Notes under the pieces: generated by a model
What the model saw: the letters and a program-made list of their open reading frames with translations, nothing else
Databases searched by the model: none
What the model was told of the DNA's origin: nothing
Assembly (NCBI RefSeq): GCF_039523175.1
Contig: NZ_BAAAEU010000006.1
Span: forward strand, 248,001 to 312,000
Direction: 5' to 3'
DNA length: 64,000 nucleotides
From: Dokdonella_A soli
Lineage (GTDB): Bacteria; Pseudomonadota; Gammaproteobacteria; Xanthomonadales; Rhodanobacteraceae
In this document: piece after piece, positions 24,346 to 32,690 of the stretch
Layout: each line of letters starts with the position of its first letter
Numbering within the stretch: position 1 is the first letter of the stretch
Program-made: the position numbers and the translations under genes

Positions 24346-27300
24346 TCAGGCGTACGCACCGTTTCCTGCCGCGACCAGCAAGCGTCCCATCAACGACTTC
24401 AGCGCGAGCGGCTTCAGCGGCTTGTGCAGCAAATGGCAGCCGGCCGCGGCAACCGCGCGGCGCACGTCCTCGCCGTGGTCGGCGGTGACGATGATGCACG
24501 GCAGCTCAGTGAGACTGTCGCCGAGCCGCGCGCGCAGCTCGAGCCCAGTCGCGCCGCCGTCGAGGTGGTAGTCGAGCACGAGCAGTTGCGGCCGCGCGCG
24601 CAGGCATAGCGCGCGGGCTGCGTCGAGATCGGCCGCCGCGAGCACGTCGAGGTTCCAGCCTTCGAGCAGGATGCGTGTCGCAGCGAGCACCGCGGCGTCG
24701 TTGTCGACCACGAGCACGCGGTGCGAGGGCGCCACGATGGACTCGACGTCCTCGCTCGCGACGACATTGACTGGCGGCGCACGCGGCACCTCGATCGCGA
24801 ACACGCTGCCGCGGCCGGGCCACGAGCGCAAGGTCAGCGCGTGGCCGAGCAGGCGCGCGATGCGTTCGGCGATCGCGAGGCCGAGGCCGAGCCCGGCGCC
24901 GCCGCGGTCGAGGCGGCGGAACTCCTCGAAGATCAGCGTGCGGTCGCCTTCGGCGATGCCGGTGCCGCTGTCCCAGACCTCGATGCGCAGGTTCGCGCCG
25001 GAACGCCGGCACCCCAGCAGCACGCGGCCGCGCTGCGTGTACTTGATCGCGTTCGAGAGGAAGTTCTGCAGCACGCGGCGCAGCAGCTGCGGATCGCAGC
25101 GCAACCACGCGCGCGTCGGCAGGCAGCGCAGTTGCAGCCCTTTCGCGTCCGCAAGCACGCGGAACTCGGCGGCAAGATTCCGCAGCAGTTCGTCCGCGGC
25201 GAACGCGCGCGGCTCCGCGCGCATGCCGCCGGCATCGAGCCGCGAGATGTCGAGCAGTCCACCGAGCAGCGTCTCGGCCGAACCCAATGCGCTATCGATA
25301 TGCGCGACGGTCTCACGTTCGGGCGCGTTGCCGACGCGCTGCGCCAGCGCATGCGTGAACAGGTGCGCCGCGTGCAGCGGCTGCGCGAGATCGTGGCTGA
25401 CCGCGGCAAGGAAGCGCGTCTTCGCGCGGTTCGCGCGCTCGGCCGCGGCGCTGGCGCGTGCGAGTTCGGCGGTGCGCGCGGCGACGCGCTGTTCCAGCGT
25501 CTCGTTCGCGCGCGTCAATGCGCGCTCGGTCTGGCGGAATGCGGTCACGTCGGTGAAGGTCGCGACGAAGCCGCCGCCCGGCATCGGGTTGCCGCGGATC
25601 TCGACCACGGTGCCATCCGGGAACGTGCGTTCGGCCAGATGCGCCGTGCCTGAGCGCATCTGTGCGAGACGGCGTTCGACGCGCGCGTCGAGTTCGCCGG
25701 CGCCGATCAGCCCGCGCGCGATGTTGTGGCGCGTGAGGTCGGCGATCGGCCGGCCGATCGCGAGCAGGCCGGGTGGGTACGCGAACAGTTCCTCGTAGCG
25801 GCGGTTCCACGCGACGACGTTCAGCGACGCATCGACGACGCAGATGCCCTGGCTCATGTTCTCGAGCGCAGCCTCGAGCACGCGCTGGTTGAAGCGCAGG
25901 TCCTGGCTCGCCTCGCCGACGATCGCGGCGACCGCATCAAGCTGGCCGCTGCGCTCGCGCCGTGCGACCTCGATCAGCAGGCGCGCCGACGAGGCGCCGA
26001 TCACCGCAGCGAGTTCGTGCTCGACCGCGGCGACGACCTGTGCGTCAGCCCGACCGCTGCGGCCGCCGACCAGTGCCGTGACGCGCTCGGCCGGCAGGAA
26101 GCGCTTGCCGAGCGCGGCGAGTTCACCGACCGCCAGGTCGGCGGCCTGCGCCCTGCCGCCGCCGCGCGCCCAGCGCGTGCGTGCGGCGAGCACGAGCACG
26201 CCGAGGTTGACCGCGAGGCTCGCGGTCAGCGCGCGTGCAAGATCACTCCAGGCGCCGAGGCCGAACAGGGTTTGCGGTGCGAGCACGTCGACGCCGAACG
26301 GACCCGGCCGCAACGCCGGCGCCAACGTCGGCAGCAGGTTCGGCAGCAGCGCGTAGAGCCAGACCAGGCTGCCGGCAACGAGGCCGAGCGCGACCGCGCG
26401 CGCGCCGATCACGGGCCGGTACAGCGCGATCAACACGGCCGGCATCAGACCCGCCAGCGCCGAGAACGACAGCGCGCCGAGGTCGGCCAGTGCATTGCTG
26501 CCGGCAAGCGCGCGCGAATAGCCCCAGGCGAGCAGCACGACGGCGAGGATCGCGAAGCGACGCTGGCGCAGCACTGACGGACGCAGGTCGCCGCGGTCGC
26601 CAAGGCCCCAGCCGCCGCGCACGCGCAGCGGGGCGATCCAGTGGTTGCCGATCATCAGGCTGAGCGCGAGCGTCGCGACGATGACCATGCTGGTCGCGGC
26701 GCTCAAGCCACCGAGGAACGCGAGCACCGCGAGCGAGCGCTGGCCCTGCGCGAGCGGCAGCGCGAGCACGTACAGGTCGGATGGCACGCCGAGCGGCGCG
26801 AGCCGTGCCGCGCCGGCCTGCGCGAGCGGCAGCACCGGCAACGCGATCGCGCCGAGATACAGCGGAAACAGCCAGCGCGCGGTGCGCACGTGCGCGGCGT
26901 CGCGGCATTCGACGACGCCCGCATGGAACTGGTGCGGCAGGGTGAACGCGGCGAGTGCGCCGAGCAGGATCAGCGCCGGGAAGCCGCTGCTGTCGCGCGG
27001 CGCCGTACGCGCGGCGGCCTCGACATCCGGAAGCTGCAGCACCAGCGCGCCGATCGCGAGCATCGCGATGAGCTTGAACACCGATTCGAATGCAAGCGCG
27101 AGCACGAGACCGCGATTGTGCGCCGCAGCCGGCGCGCGCCGCGTGCCGAACAGCATCGCGAACAACGCCATCGCGAACGCGACATACAGCGCACTGTCCT
27201 GCCATGCCGGCGCGGCCGGATCGTTGCCGCGCGTGAACAGCGCGTAGCTCATCGCGACCGCCTTCAGCTGCAGCGCGATGTACGGCACGATGCCGAGCAC

Positions 27301-27669
27301 GGTCACCGCGGTGATCAGTGCGGCGAGCCCAGCGTGACGGCCGAGCCGGGCGGCGACGAGGTCGGCGAGCGAACTCGCGTTGTGCTCGCGCGCGAGCCGC
27401 ACGAGGCGCACCAGCACCCCGGCCGCGACGACATAGAGCAGGATCAGTCCGACGAAGGTCGGCGGCAGCCACCAGCCAGAGCGTTCGGCTTGGGTAACCG
27501 TGCCGTAGAACGTCCACGAGGTGCAGTGCACGCCGAGCGAGAGCGCATAGACGACGCTCCAGTGCCGCGCAAGCACCTGCGGATGGCGCTCGCCGTACAG
27601 CGCGACACCGAACAGCACGGCGAGCCATGCCACGCCCGACAGCGCGACGAGCAGTTCAGGGAACATCAC
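24346..27669 (-). CDS. Hybrid histidine kinase with SLC5 transporter-like sensor (CrbS/MxtR-like)
   Basis: Inner-membrane kinase of 1107 residues. About residues 1-490 form a many-helix sodium/solute symporter (SSS/SLC5) domain. A linker follows (ERVTALVGGRSGRADAQVVA), possibly the STAC domain. A PAS domain begins near 590 (NMSQGICVVDASLNVVAWNR), with another PAS-like strand FVATFTDVTAFRQTE. HisKA has the phospho-His in FLAAVSHDLAQPLHAA. The ATPase domain has VLQNFLSNAIKYT, DSGTGI and GLGLGLAIAERIA. The C-terminal receiver has VVDNDAAV and VLDYHLDGG. This order is that of CrbS/MxtR, which controls acetate metabolism with a LuxR-type partner; such a regulator lies at 22956. A ligand-transport function is not established. 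Confidence 0.9.
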   Translation of the reverse strand: MMFPELLVALSGVAWLAVLFGVALYGERHPQVLARHWSVVYALSLGVHCTSWTFYGTVTQAERSGWWLPPTFVGLILLYVVAAGVLVRLVRLAREHNASSLADLVAARLGRHAGLAALITAVTVLGIVPYIALQLKAVAMSYALFTRGNDPAAPAWQDSALYVAFAMALFAMLFGTRRAPAAAHNRGLVLALAFESVFKLIAMLAIGALVLQLPDVEAAARTAPRDSSGFPALILLGALAAFTLPHQFHAGVVECRDAAHVRTARWLFPLYLGAIALPVLPLAQAGAARLAPLGVPSDLYVLALPLAQGQRSLAVLAFLGGLSAATSMVIVATLALSLMIGNHWIAPLRVRGGWGLGDRGDLRPSVLRQRRFAILAVVLLAWGYSRALAGSNALADLGALSFSALAGLMPAVLIALYRPVIGARAVALGLVAGSLVWLYALLPNLLPTLAPALRPGPFGVDVLAPQTLFGLGAWSDLARALTASLAVNLGVLVLAARTRWARGGGRAQAADLAVGELAALGKRFLPAERVTALVGGRSGRADAQVVAAVEHELAAVIGASSARLLIEVARRERSGQLDAVAAIVGEASQDLRFNQRVLEAALENMSQGICVVDASLNVVAWNRRYEELFAYPPGLLAIGRPIADLTRHNIARGLIGAGELDARVERRLAQMRSGTAHLAERTFPDGTVVEIRGNPMPGGGFVATFTDVTAFRQTERALTRANETLEQRVAARTAELARASAAAERANRAKTRFLAAVSHDLAQPLHAAHLFTHALAQRVGNAPERETVAHIDSALGSAETLLGGLLDISRLDAGGMRAEPRAFAADELLRNLAAEFRVLADAKGLQLRCLPTRAWLRCDPQLLRRVLQNFLSNAIKYTQRGRVLLGCRRSGANLRIEVWDSGTGIAEGDRTLIFEEFRRLDRGGAGLGLGLAIAERIARLLGHALTLRSWPGRGSVFAIEVPRAPPVNVVASEDVESIVAPSHRVLVVDNDAAVLAATRILLEGWNLDVLAAADLDAARALCLRARPQLLVLDYHLDGGATGLELRARLGDSLTELPCIIVTADHGEDVRRAVAAAGCHLLHKPLKPLALKSLMGRLLVAAGNGAYA

Positions 27670-27696
27670 GCTTCATGACCGATGCGGCATGCTCGC

Positions 27697-27768
27697 GCGG
27701 GAGCGGCGGAAGCCGCGATGCTCTCAGTGCCCAAGGAGGCGAAAGCATCGCCCCTGCCGGAGCTCCCA
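27697..27768. repeat. Degenerate inverted REP pair
   Basis: GGGAGCGGCGGAAGCCGCGA followed by TGC and, inverted, GCATCGCCCCTGCCGGAGCT ending CCCAC, form a head-to-head pair related to the 8012 repeats. It lies in the 117-bp gap between the PHB depolymerase 3' end and the kinase start on the same strand, so it may separate their transcripts. Confidence 0.6.
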
Positions 27769-27786
27769 CAATGCGTGGCGACGCGC

Positions 27787-28809
27787 TCAGCGCAGCGGCG
27801 CACCCAACGCGGCGCTCGCGCGCCCGAGCCAGCGCATCTGGACGCCATCGCGAGTGTCGTAGCCGTCGCCGCTGTAGCCCCACCAGTCCCAGCAACCCTT
27901 TGGATTGAGCGGCGCCATGCTCGCCCGCACCTGAGGATACAGGACGACCACGCCGTAGACGTCCGCCCAGCGGTTGTAGCCGGCATCGCGCACGAACGCC
28001 TCGCCGACCGTGTCCACGTTTTGCTGGCAGCCGTGGAACGCGATGTGCAGCGCGCAACGCTTGGCTTCGGCACACGCCTTGGGCACATAGAGATAACCCT
28101 TGGCGGCCATCAGCGCATCGGCTTCCGGGTCGCGATAGGCGTCCTGGTCGAACGTGCGCAATTCGCCGCCGGCCTTCGCCGCCACCGGATGCGGCGGCTT
28201 GCCATACAGCTCGGTGAAGATCGCGCCGGCCGCGTCGAAGCCGCACTTGCCGACGTACGGCGCGGTCGCGACATCGCAGGCGGCGCCGGCCTCGACGGTC
28301 GGGAACGTATGAGTGAATTCCCGCGCGAGATCTTCGCGGAGCTGCAGCGGCTTCGCTCCGGTACCGGCCAAGGTCCGATACAGGGACGCGGTGTCCGCGC
28401 TCAACGATTCGGCGACGGTCTTGTCGGCGCGACCGTGCAGGATCAGCACGCGGTCGCCGGCCAGGCCGGACAACGGCGCGATCTTGCCGGCCTTGGCCTG
28501 CGCGGTTGCGTGCTGCGCCAGCGCCGCGACATCCGGCCCCTTGCCATCGGCCGGTGTCATGCACGTTGCGAGCGCGGTCTGCAGCGAACCTTCGGCGCAG
28601 TGGTAGGGGCCGCCCGCGATCAGCGCGGCGCCGGCGACATGGTCGGAGAACGCGAGGTGGACCTGATGCGCCATGTAGGCGCCCGAGGACAGCCCCGACA
28701 CCGTCGTGTGCGCCGGGTCCAGCGTGAGCTTCGGCAGCGGCGCTTCGGCCGCGTGCGCGCCGAGCGCGACGACGAACGTCAGTGCGAGCGGGAGGTGGCG
28801 GCGATTCAT
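27787..28809 (-). CDS. Secreted PHB depolymerase-family esterase
   Basis: Exported protein of 340 residues with signal peptide MNRRHLPLALTFVVALGAHA (start ATG 28809). It fits the poly(3-hydroxybutyrate) depolymerase family: lipase box GLSSGAYMAHQVHLAFSDHV, catalytic-Asp region RVLILHGRADKTV, and the histidine block ALHIAFHGCQQNVDTVGEAF, followed by GYNRWADVYGVVVLYPQ and CWDWWGYSG. No substrate-binding or Ser/Thr linker domain follows, so it may act on amorphous PHB or soluble oligomers. It starts four bases after the TonB receptor gene ends and is certainly co-transcribed with it. Confidence 0.85.
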   Translation of the reverse strand: MNRRHLPLALTFVVALGAHAAEAPLPKLTLDPAHTTVSGLSSGAYMAHQVHLAFSDHVAGAALIAGGPYHCAEGSLQTALATCMTPADGKGPDVAALAQHATAQAKAGKIAPLSGLAGDRVLILHGRADKTVAESLSADTASLYRTLAGTGAKPLQLREDLAREFTHTFPTVEAGAACDVATAPYVGKCGFDAAGAIFTELYGKPPHPVAAKAGGELRTFDQDAYRDPEADALMAAKGYLYVPKACAEAKRCALHIAFHGCQQNVDTVGEAFVRDAGYNRWADVYGVVVLYPQVRASMAPLNPKGCWDWWGYSGDGYDTRDGVQMRWLGRASAALGAPLR

Positions 28810-28813
28810 GGTC

Positions 28814-31078
28814 TCAGAAGCGCCAGGTGGCGCTGACCGCGACCTGGCGCGGCGCACCGTAGAACCCGGTCAGGATGCCGAGCGCCGGAATGTTGTAGCC
28901 GGTCGTGCGATAGGACTTGTCGGTCAGGTTCTTGCCTTCCAGCGCGAAGCTCCAATGACCGGCGGTGCGCCAGATCAGGCCGGCGTCGAGAACGCCGTAC
29001 GAGTCCTGCGCGATCGCCTCGCTGAGATCGGTCGTGGGATAGACCTTGCTCTGGTAGCGGTAGCCGACGCGCCCTTCCAGCGTATCGCCGTCGTTGCCGA
29101 TGGGATGCGTGTAGAGCACGTTGAATCCGCCCTGGAAATGCGGCGCGTTGGTGAACTTCTGCTTGCTTGCCACGTTGACGCCGCTGCTGAAGTACTCGGT
29201 GTACTTGGGATCGAGCCAGGCCAGGTTGCCGGTGACGGTCCAGTACTCGGCCGGCTTGACCGAGAATTCGACCTCGGCGCCCTTCACGTTCGCCTTGCCC
29301 GCGTTGGTGAAATCGCCGAAGAAGCCTTGCGTGCCGTTCGGCAGCGTGTACGAGGAGAACACCGAGAGCTGGATGTTGTGGTAGCGGTTGTAGAACAGCG
29401 CGGTGTTGATGAACAGGCGGTCGTCGAGGAACGCCATCTTGCTGCCAATCTCGTAGGCGTCGACTTTCTCGTCCTTGAACGGATGCGCGGAGTCGGGCAC
29501 GGCCAGCGTATTCGCGCGGATGTTGTAGCCGCCCGATTTGAAGCCGCGGCTCACCGAGGCATACAGCAGGATGCTTGGATCGAGGTGGTAGTCGAGCGAC
29601 AGGCGCGGCGAGACGTTGTTCGCGGTCAGCGACTTGTCGAAGTTCGCGAGTGTGGCGACCGGCTTTGTGAATGTCGCATCCGTGTAGCTCCGGTTGAACA
29701 CATCGGCGGTCTTTTCTTCGTGCGTATAGCGCAGGCCGCCGCTCAGGCTCAAGCGGTCGTTGAACGCCCAGGTGCCATCCGCATAGGCGGCCACGCTTTC
29801 GGTGCCGACGGTGCCGGAGGTGGTGCCGAAGCTCGCATTGAGGAAGTTGTTGCGCACCAGACCCGACGCCGAGCCATTGAAATAGTACAAGCCGGTGACC
29901 GCGTGGAACTGGCCGCCGGCGTCGTAGTTGCCCTGGAATTCCTGGGTGAACTGGTGGTCGCGGTAGGTCGCCCGCACGTCGGTGATCGCCTGCGGCAGCG
30001 TGTCGAAGTCGATGTTGGTGTTCGTGTACGAGCGCCGGTAGGCGGTGGTCGATTTGAACTGCCAGCTGTCGAACGGCAGCCAGTTCGCGGTCAGCGCCGC
30101 GCCGCTCATGTGCGTCCCGTTCTTGTTCGGCATGCCGTTCTGAACGTCGAAATCGCTTGCGTTCGGCGGCGTCTTGTTCGGATCGAACTTGTTGATCGCG
30201 AGGCGCTTGGCGCCGCGTACACTGGAGTTGTCGTTCGAGGCATCCACCGACAGCTGCGCGTTGAACGTGGCGTTCGGGAAGAAGCCGAACGTGCCGCGCG
30301 CGGCCTGGGTGTTCTTGTCGCTGACGTCGTCGCCAGTGATCAGGTTCTTGCCGAAGCCGTCGTGCTGCACCGAAGCGGCCGCGACTCGCGCGCGCCAGAC
30401 GCCATCAGCGCTGGCGCCGCCAAAGCCGGCCTTGACGTCGCGCTCGGCGTAGTTGCCGAGCGCAACCGTCGCGAAGGCCTCGGTGCTGGTCGGCAGCGGG
30501 TTCGAGATGTACTTCACCGCGCCGCCGATGGTGTTCTTGCCGTACAGCGTTCCCTGCGGTCCGCGCAACACCTCGATGCGCGAGACGTCGAACACGTCGA
30601 GCAGCGCGCCCTGCGGCCGCGCGATGTAGACGTCGTCGAGATAGATGCCCACGCCCGGCTCGAAGCCCCACAGCGGATCGGACTGGCCGATGCCGCGGAT
30701 ATAGGCGGTCAGGGTCGAGTTCGAACCGCGTGCGGCATAGATACTGAGGTTCGGCACCTGGCCCTGCAGGTCGCCGATGTCACGCACGTTGAGGCTGTCG
30801 AGCGTGCGCGCGGTGAACGCGGACACCGACACCGGCACGTCCTGCAGGGTTTCTTCGCGCTTGCGCGCGGTCACGGTGATGCCTTCGAGCCTGGTCGGGT
30901 CGGTCGCGGCCTTGGCCGACCCGTCGCGCACGTCTTGGTCGGCGTCGCTGCCCGCGGTTGCCCCGTCCGCATGCTCCGCCTCGCCCGGCGTGGCCGGCAG
31001 GTCGGACGCGGCATTCACATTCGCGGTGCACGTGGCGAGTACGCACAGGATCGCGACGAACAACTTCTGGCGTTGCAT
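28814..31078 (-). CDS. TonB-dependent receptor co-transcribed with PHB depolymerase
   Basis: Outer-membrane receptor of 754 residues with signal peptide MQRQKLFVAILCVLATCTAN. It has a TonB-box region (EGITVTARKREETLQDVPVS), a plug with YIRGIGQSDPLWGFEPGVGI and RIEVLRGPQGTLYGKNTIGG, and a C-terminal strand ending SATWRF. This subtype is frequent in sphingomonads and Xanthomonadales, where members import diverse carbon compounds. GGAGGGG precedes ATG 31078. The gene is immediately followed by the PHB depolymerase gene and is divergent from a GntP-type permease, so uptake of a hydroxyalkanoate breakdown product is a reasonable but unproven guess. Confidence 0.88.
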   Translation of the reverse strand: MQRQKLFVAILCVLATCTANVNAASDLPATPGEAEHADGATAGSDADQDVRDGSAKAATDPTRLEGITVTARKREETLQDVPVSVSAFTARTLDSLNVRDIGDLQGQVPNLSIYAARGSNSTLTAYIRGIGQSDPLWGFEPGVGIYLDDVYIARPQGALLDVFDVSRIEVLRGPQGTLYGKNTIGGAVKYISNPLPTSTEAFATVALGNYAERDVKAGFGGASADGVWRARVAAASVQHDGFGKNLITGDDVSDKNTQAARGTFGFFPNATFNAQLSVDASNDNSSVRGAKRLAINKFDPNKTPPNASDFDVQNGMPNKNGTHMSGAALTANWLPFDSWQFKSTTAYRRSYTNTNIDFDTLPQAITDVRATYRDHQFTQEFQGNYDAGGQFHAVTGLYYFNGSASGLVRNNFLNASFGTTSGTVGTESVAAYADGTWAFNDRLSLSGGLRYTHEEKTADVFNRSYTDATFTKPVATLANFDKSLTANNVSPRLSLDYHLDPSILLYASVSRGFKSGGYNIRANTLAVPDSAHPFKDEKVDAYEIGSKMAFLDDRLFINTALFYNRYHNIQLSVFSSYTLPNGTQGFFGDFTNAGKANVKGAEVEFSVKPAEYWTVTGNLAWLDPKYTEYFSSGVNVASKQKFTNAPHFQGGFNVLYTHPIGNDGDTLEGRVGYRYQSKVYPTTDLSEAIAQDSYGVLDAGLIWRTAGHWSFALEGKNLTDKSYRTTGYNIPALGILTGFYGAPRQVAVSATWRF

Positions 31079-31280
31079 GGGGTCCCCTCCGACGTCGAGC
31101 CGGCCCGATGGCCAGTCTGCGAGCGGAGGCTAGTGGACCCTGCACCCGTCGGCACTTGTACCTTCGTACAGTGGGCCGCGCACGCGGCGAACACCTACGC
31201 TGCGTCGGCATCGTCCGGATCGTGTGCGCGAACGCGCCGCCGCGACGATGGCGTTTCGCGCGAACGAGGGATCTCCGGCC

Positions 31281-32678
31281 ATGTCATTTCTGATCGTGCT
31301 CGCCGCGCTGGCGTTCCTGATGCTGGCGGCGTATCGCGGCTACAGCGTGATCCTGTTCGCTCCGGTCGCGGCGCTCGGCGCGGTGCTGCTGACCGACCCG
31401 ACGCTGGTCGCGCCGATGTTCACCGGCCTGTTCATGGACAGGATGGTCGGCTTCCTGAAGCTGTACTTCCCGGTGTTCCTGCTCGGTGCGGTGTTCGGCA
31501 AGCTGATCGAGATCTCGGGCTTCTCGAGGGCGATCGTCTCGGCGACCATCAGCCTGGTCGGGAAGAGTCGCGCGATCCTGTCGATCGTGCTGGTCTGCGC
31601 GCTGCTGACCTACGGCGGCGTGTCGCTGTTCGTGGTCGTGTTCGCGGTCTATCCGTTCGCGGCCGAACTGTTCCGCCAGAGCGATATTCCGAAGCGGCTG
31701 ATTCCCGGCACGATCGCGCTCGGCGCGTTCACGTTCACGATGGACGCACTGCCGGGCACGCCGCAGATCCAGAACATCATCCCGACCACGTTCTTCAACA
31801 CCAGTGCATGGGCGGCGCCTTGGCTGGGCACGCTCGGCGCGCTGTTCGTGCTGTGCCTGGGCGTTGCCTATCTCGAATCACGCCGGCGGCGCGCAGCCAC
31901 TGCCGGCGAGGGCTATGGCGATGCGCTCGTCAACGAACCCGCGCCGTTCCGCGGCGAACGCTTCGCGCATCCGCTGGTCGCGCTGCTGCCCTTGATTCTG
32001 GTCGGCGTTGCGAACTTCGCGCTGACGCGCTGCATTCCGCACTGGTACGGCGCGACGCAGAGTTTCGTGCCGGCGGTGGTCGGCGATGCCAAACCGGTGG
32101 TGCAGGAAGTCGCCAAGCTTGCCGCGATCTGGGCCGTCGAAGGCGCGCTGCTGGCCGGCATCCTGTGCGTGCTGGTGACAGCCTGGCGGCCGGTGTCGCA
32201 GGCGTTCGCGGACGGCAGCAGGAGTGCGGTCGCCGGCGCCCTGCTCGCCTCGATGAACACCGCCTCCGAATACGGCTTCGGCGCTGTGATCGCGGCGCTG
32301 CCGGGCTTCCGTGTCGTCGCCGACGCGCTGCAGACGATCCCGAGCCCGCTCGTCAACGAAGCCGTGTCGGTGACTGTATTGGCCGGCGTCACCGGTTCGG
32401 CCTCCGGCGGCATGAGCATCGCGCTGGCGGCGATGGCCGACACCTTCATCCACAACGCTCAGGCGGCCGGTATCCCGATGGAAGTGCTGCATCGCATCGC
32501 CGCGATGGCCTCCGGCGGCATGGACACGCTGCCGCACAACGGCGCCGTGATCACCCTGCTCGCGGTGACCGGGCTCACGCACCGGCAGTCCTACCGGGAC
32601 ATCTTCGCGGTCACGATCATCAAGACCCTCGCCGTGTTCTTCGTGATCGCGCTGTTCCACCTGACCGGTCTGGTCTGA
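31281..32678 (+). CDS. GntP-family permease, probable 3-hydroxybutyrate transporter
   Basis: Inner-membrane permease of 465 residues with about a dozen hydrophobic segments. GntP-family features include YGGVSLFVVVFAVYPFAAEL, the ALPGTPQIQNIIPTTFFNT loop and the late ASGGMDTLPHNGAVITLLAV loop. The version with DALPGTPQIQN and SGGMDTLPHNG is the one usually annotated as D-beta-hydroxybutyrate permease rather than gluconate permease. ATG 31281 has GAGGGA upstream; in-frame starts at 31224 and 31248 add an unlikely hydrophilic tail. It is divergent from the TonB receptor/PHB depolymerase operon across a 202-bp gap. Substrate is inferred from family and context. Confidence 0.82.
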   Translation: MSFLIVLAALAFLMLAAYRGYSVILFAPVAALGAVLLTDPTLVAPMFTGLFMDRMVGFLKLYFPVFLLGAVFGKLIEISGFSRAIVSATISLVGKSRAILSIVLVCALLTYGGVSLFVVVFAVYPFAAELFRQSDIPKRLIPGTIALGAFTFTMDALPGTPQIQNIIPTTFFNTSAWAAPWLGTLGALFVLCLGVAYLESRRRRAATAGEGYGDALVNEPAPFRGERFAHPLVALLPLILVGVANFALTRCIPHWYGATQSFVPAVVGDAKPVVQEVAKLAAIWAVEGALLAGILCVLVTAWRPVSQAFADGSRSAVAGALLASMNTASEYGFGAVIAALPGFRVVADALQTIPSPLVNEAVSVTVLAGVTGSASGGMSIALAAMADTFIHNAQAAGIPMEVLHRIAAMASGGMDTLPHNGAVITLLAVTGLTHRQSYRDIFAVTIIKTLAVFFVIALFHLTGLV

Positions 32679-32690
32679 ATCCAGTGGCGA

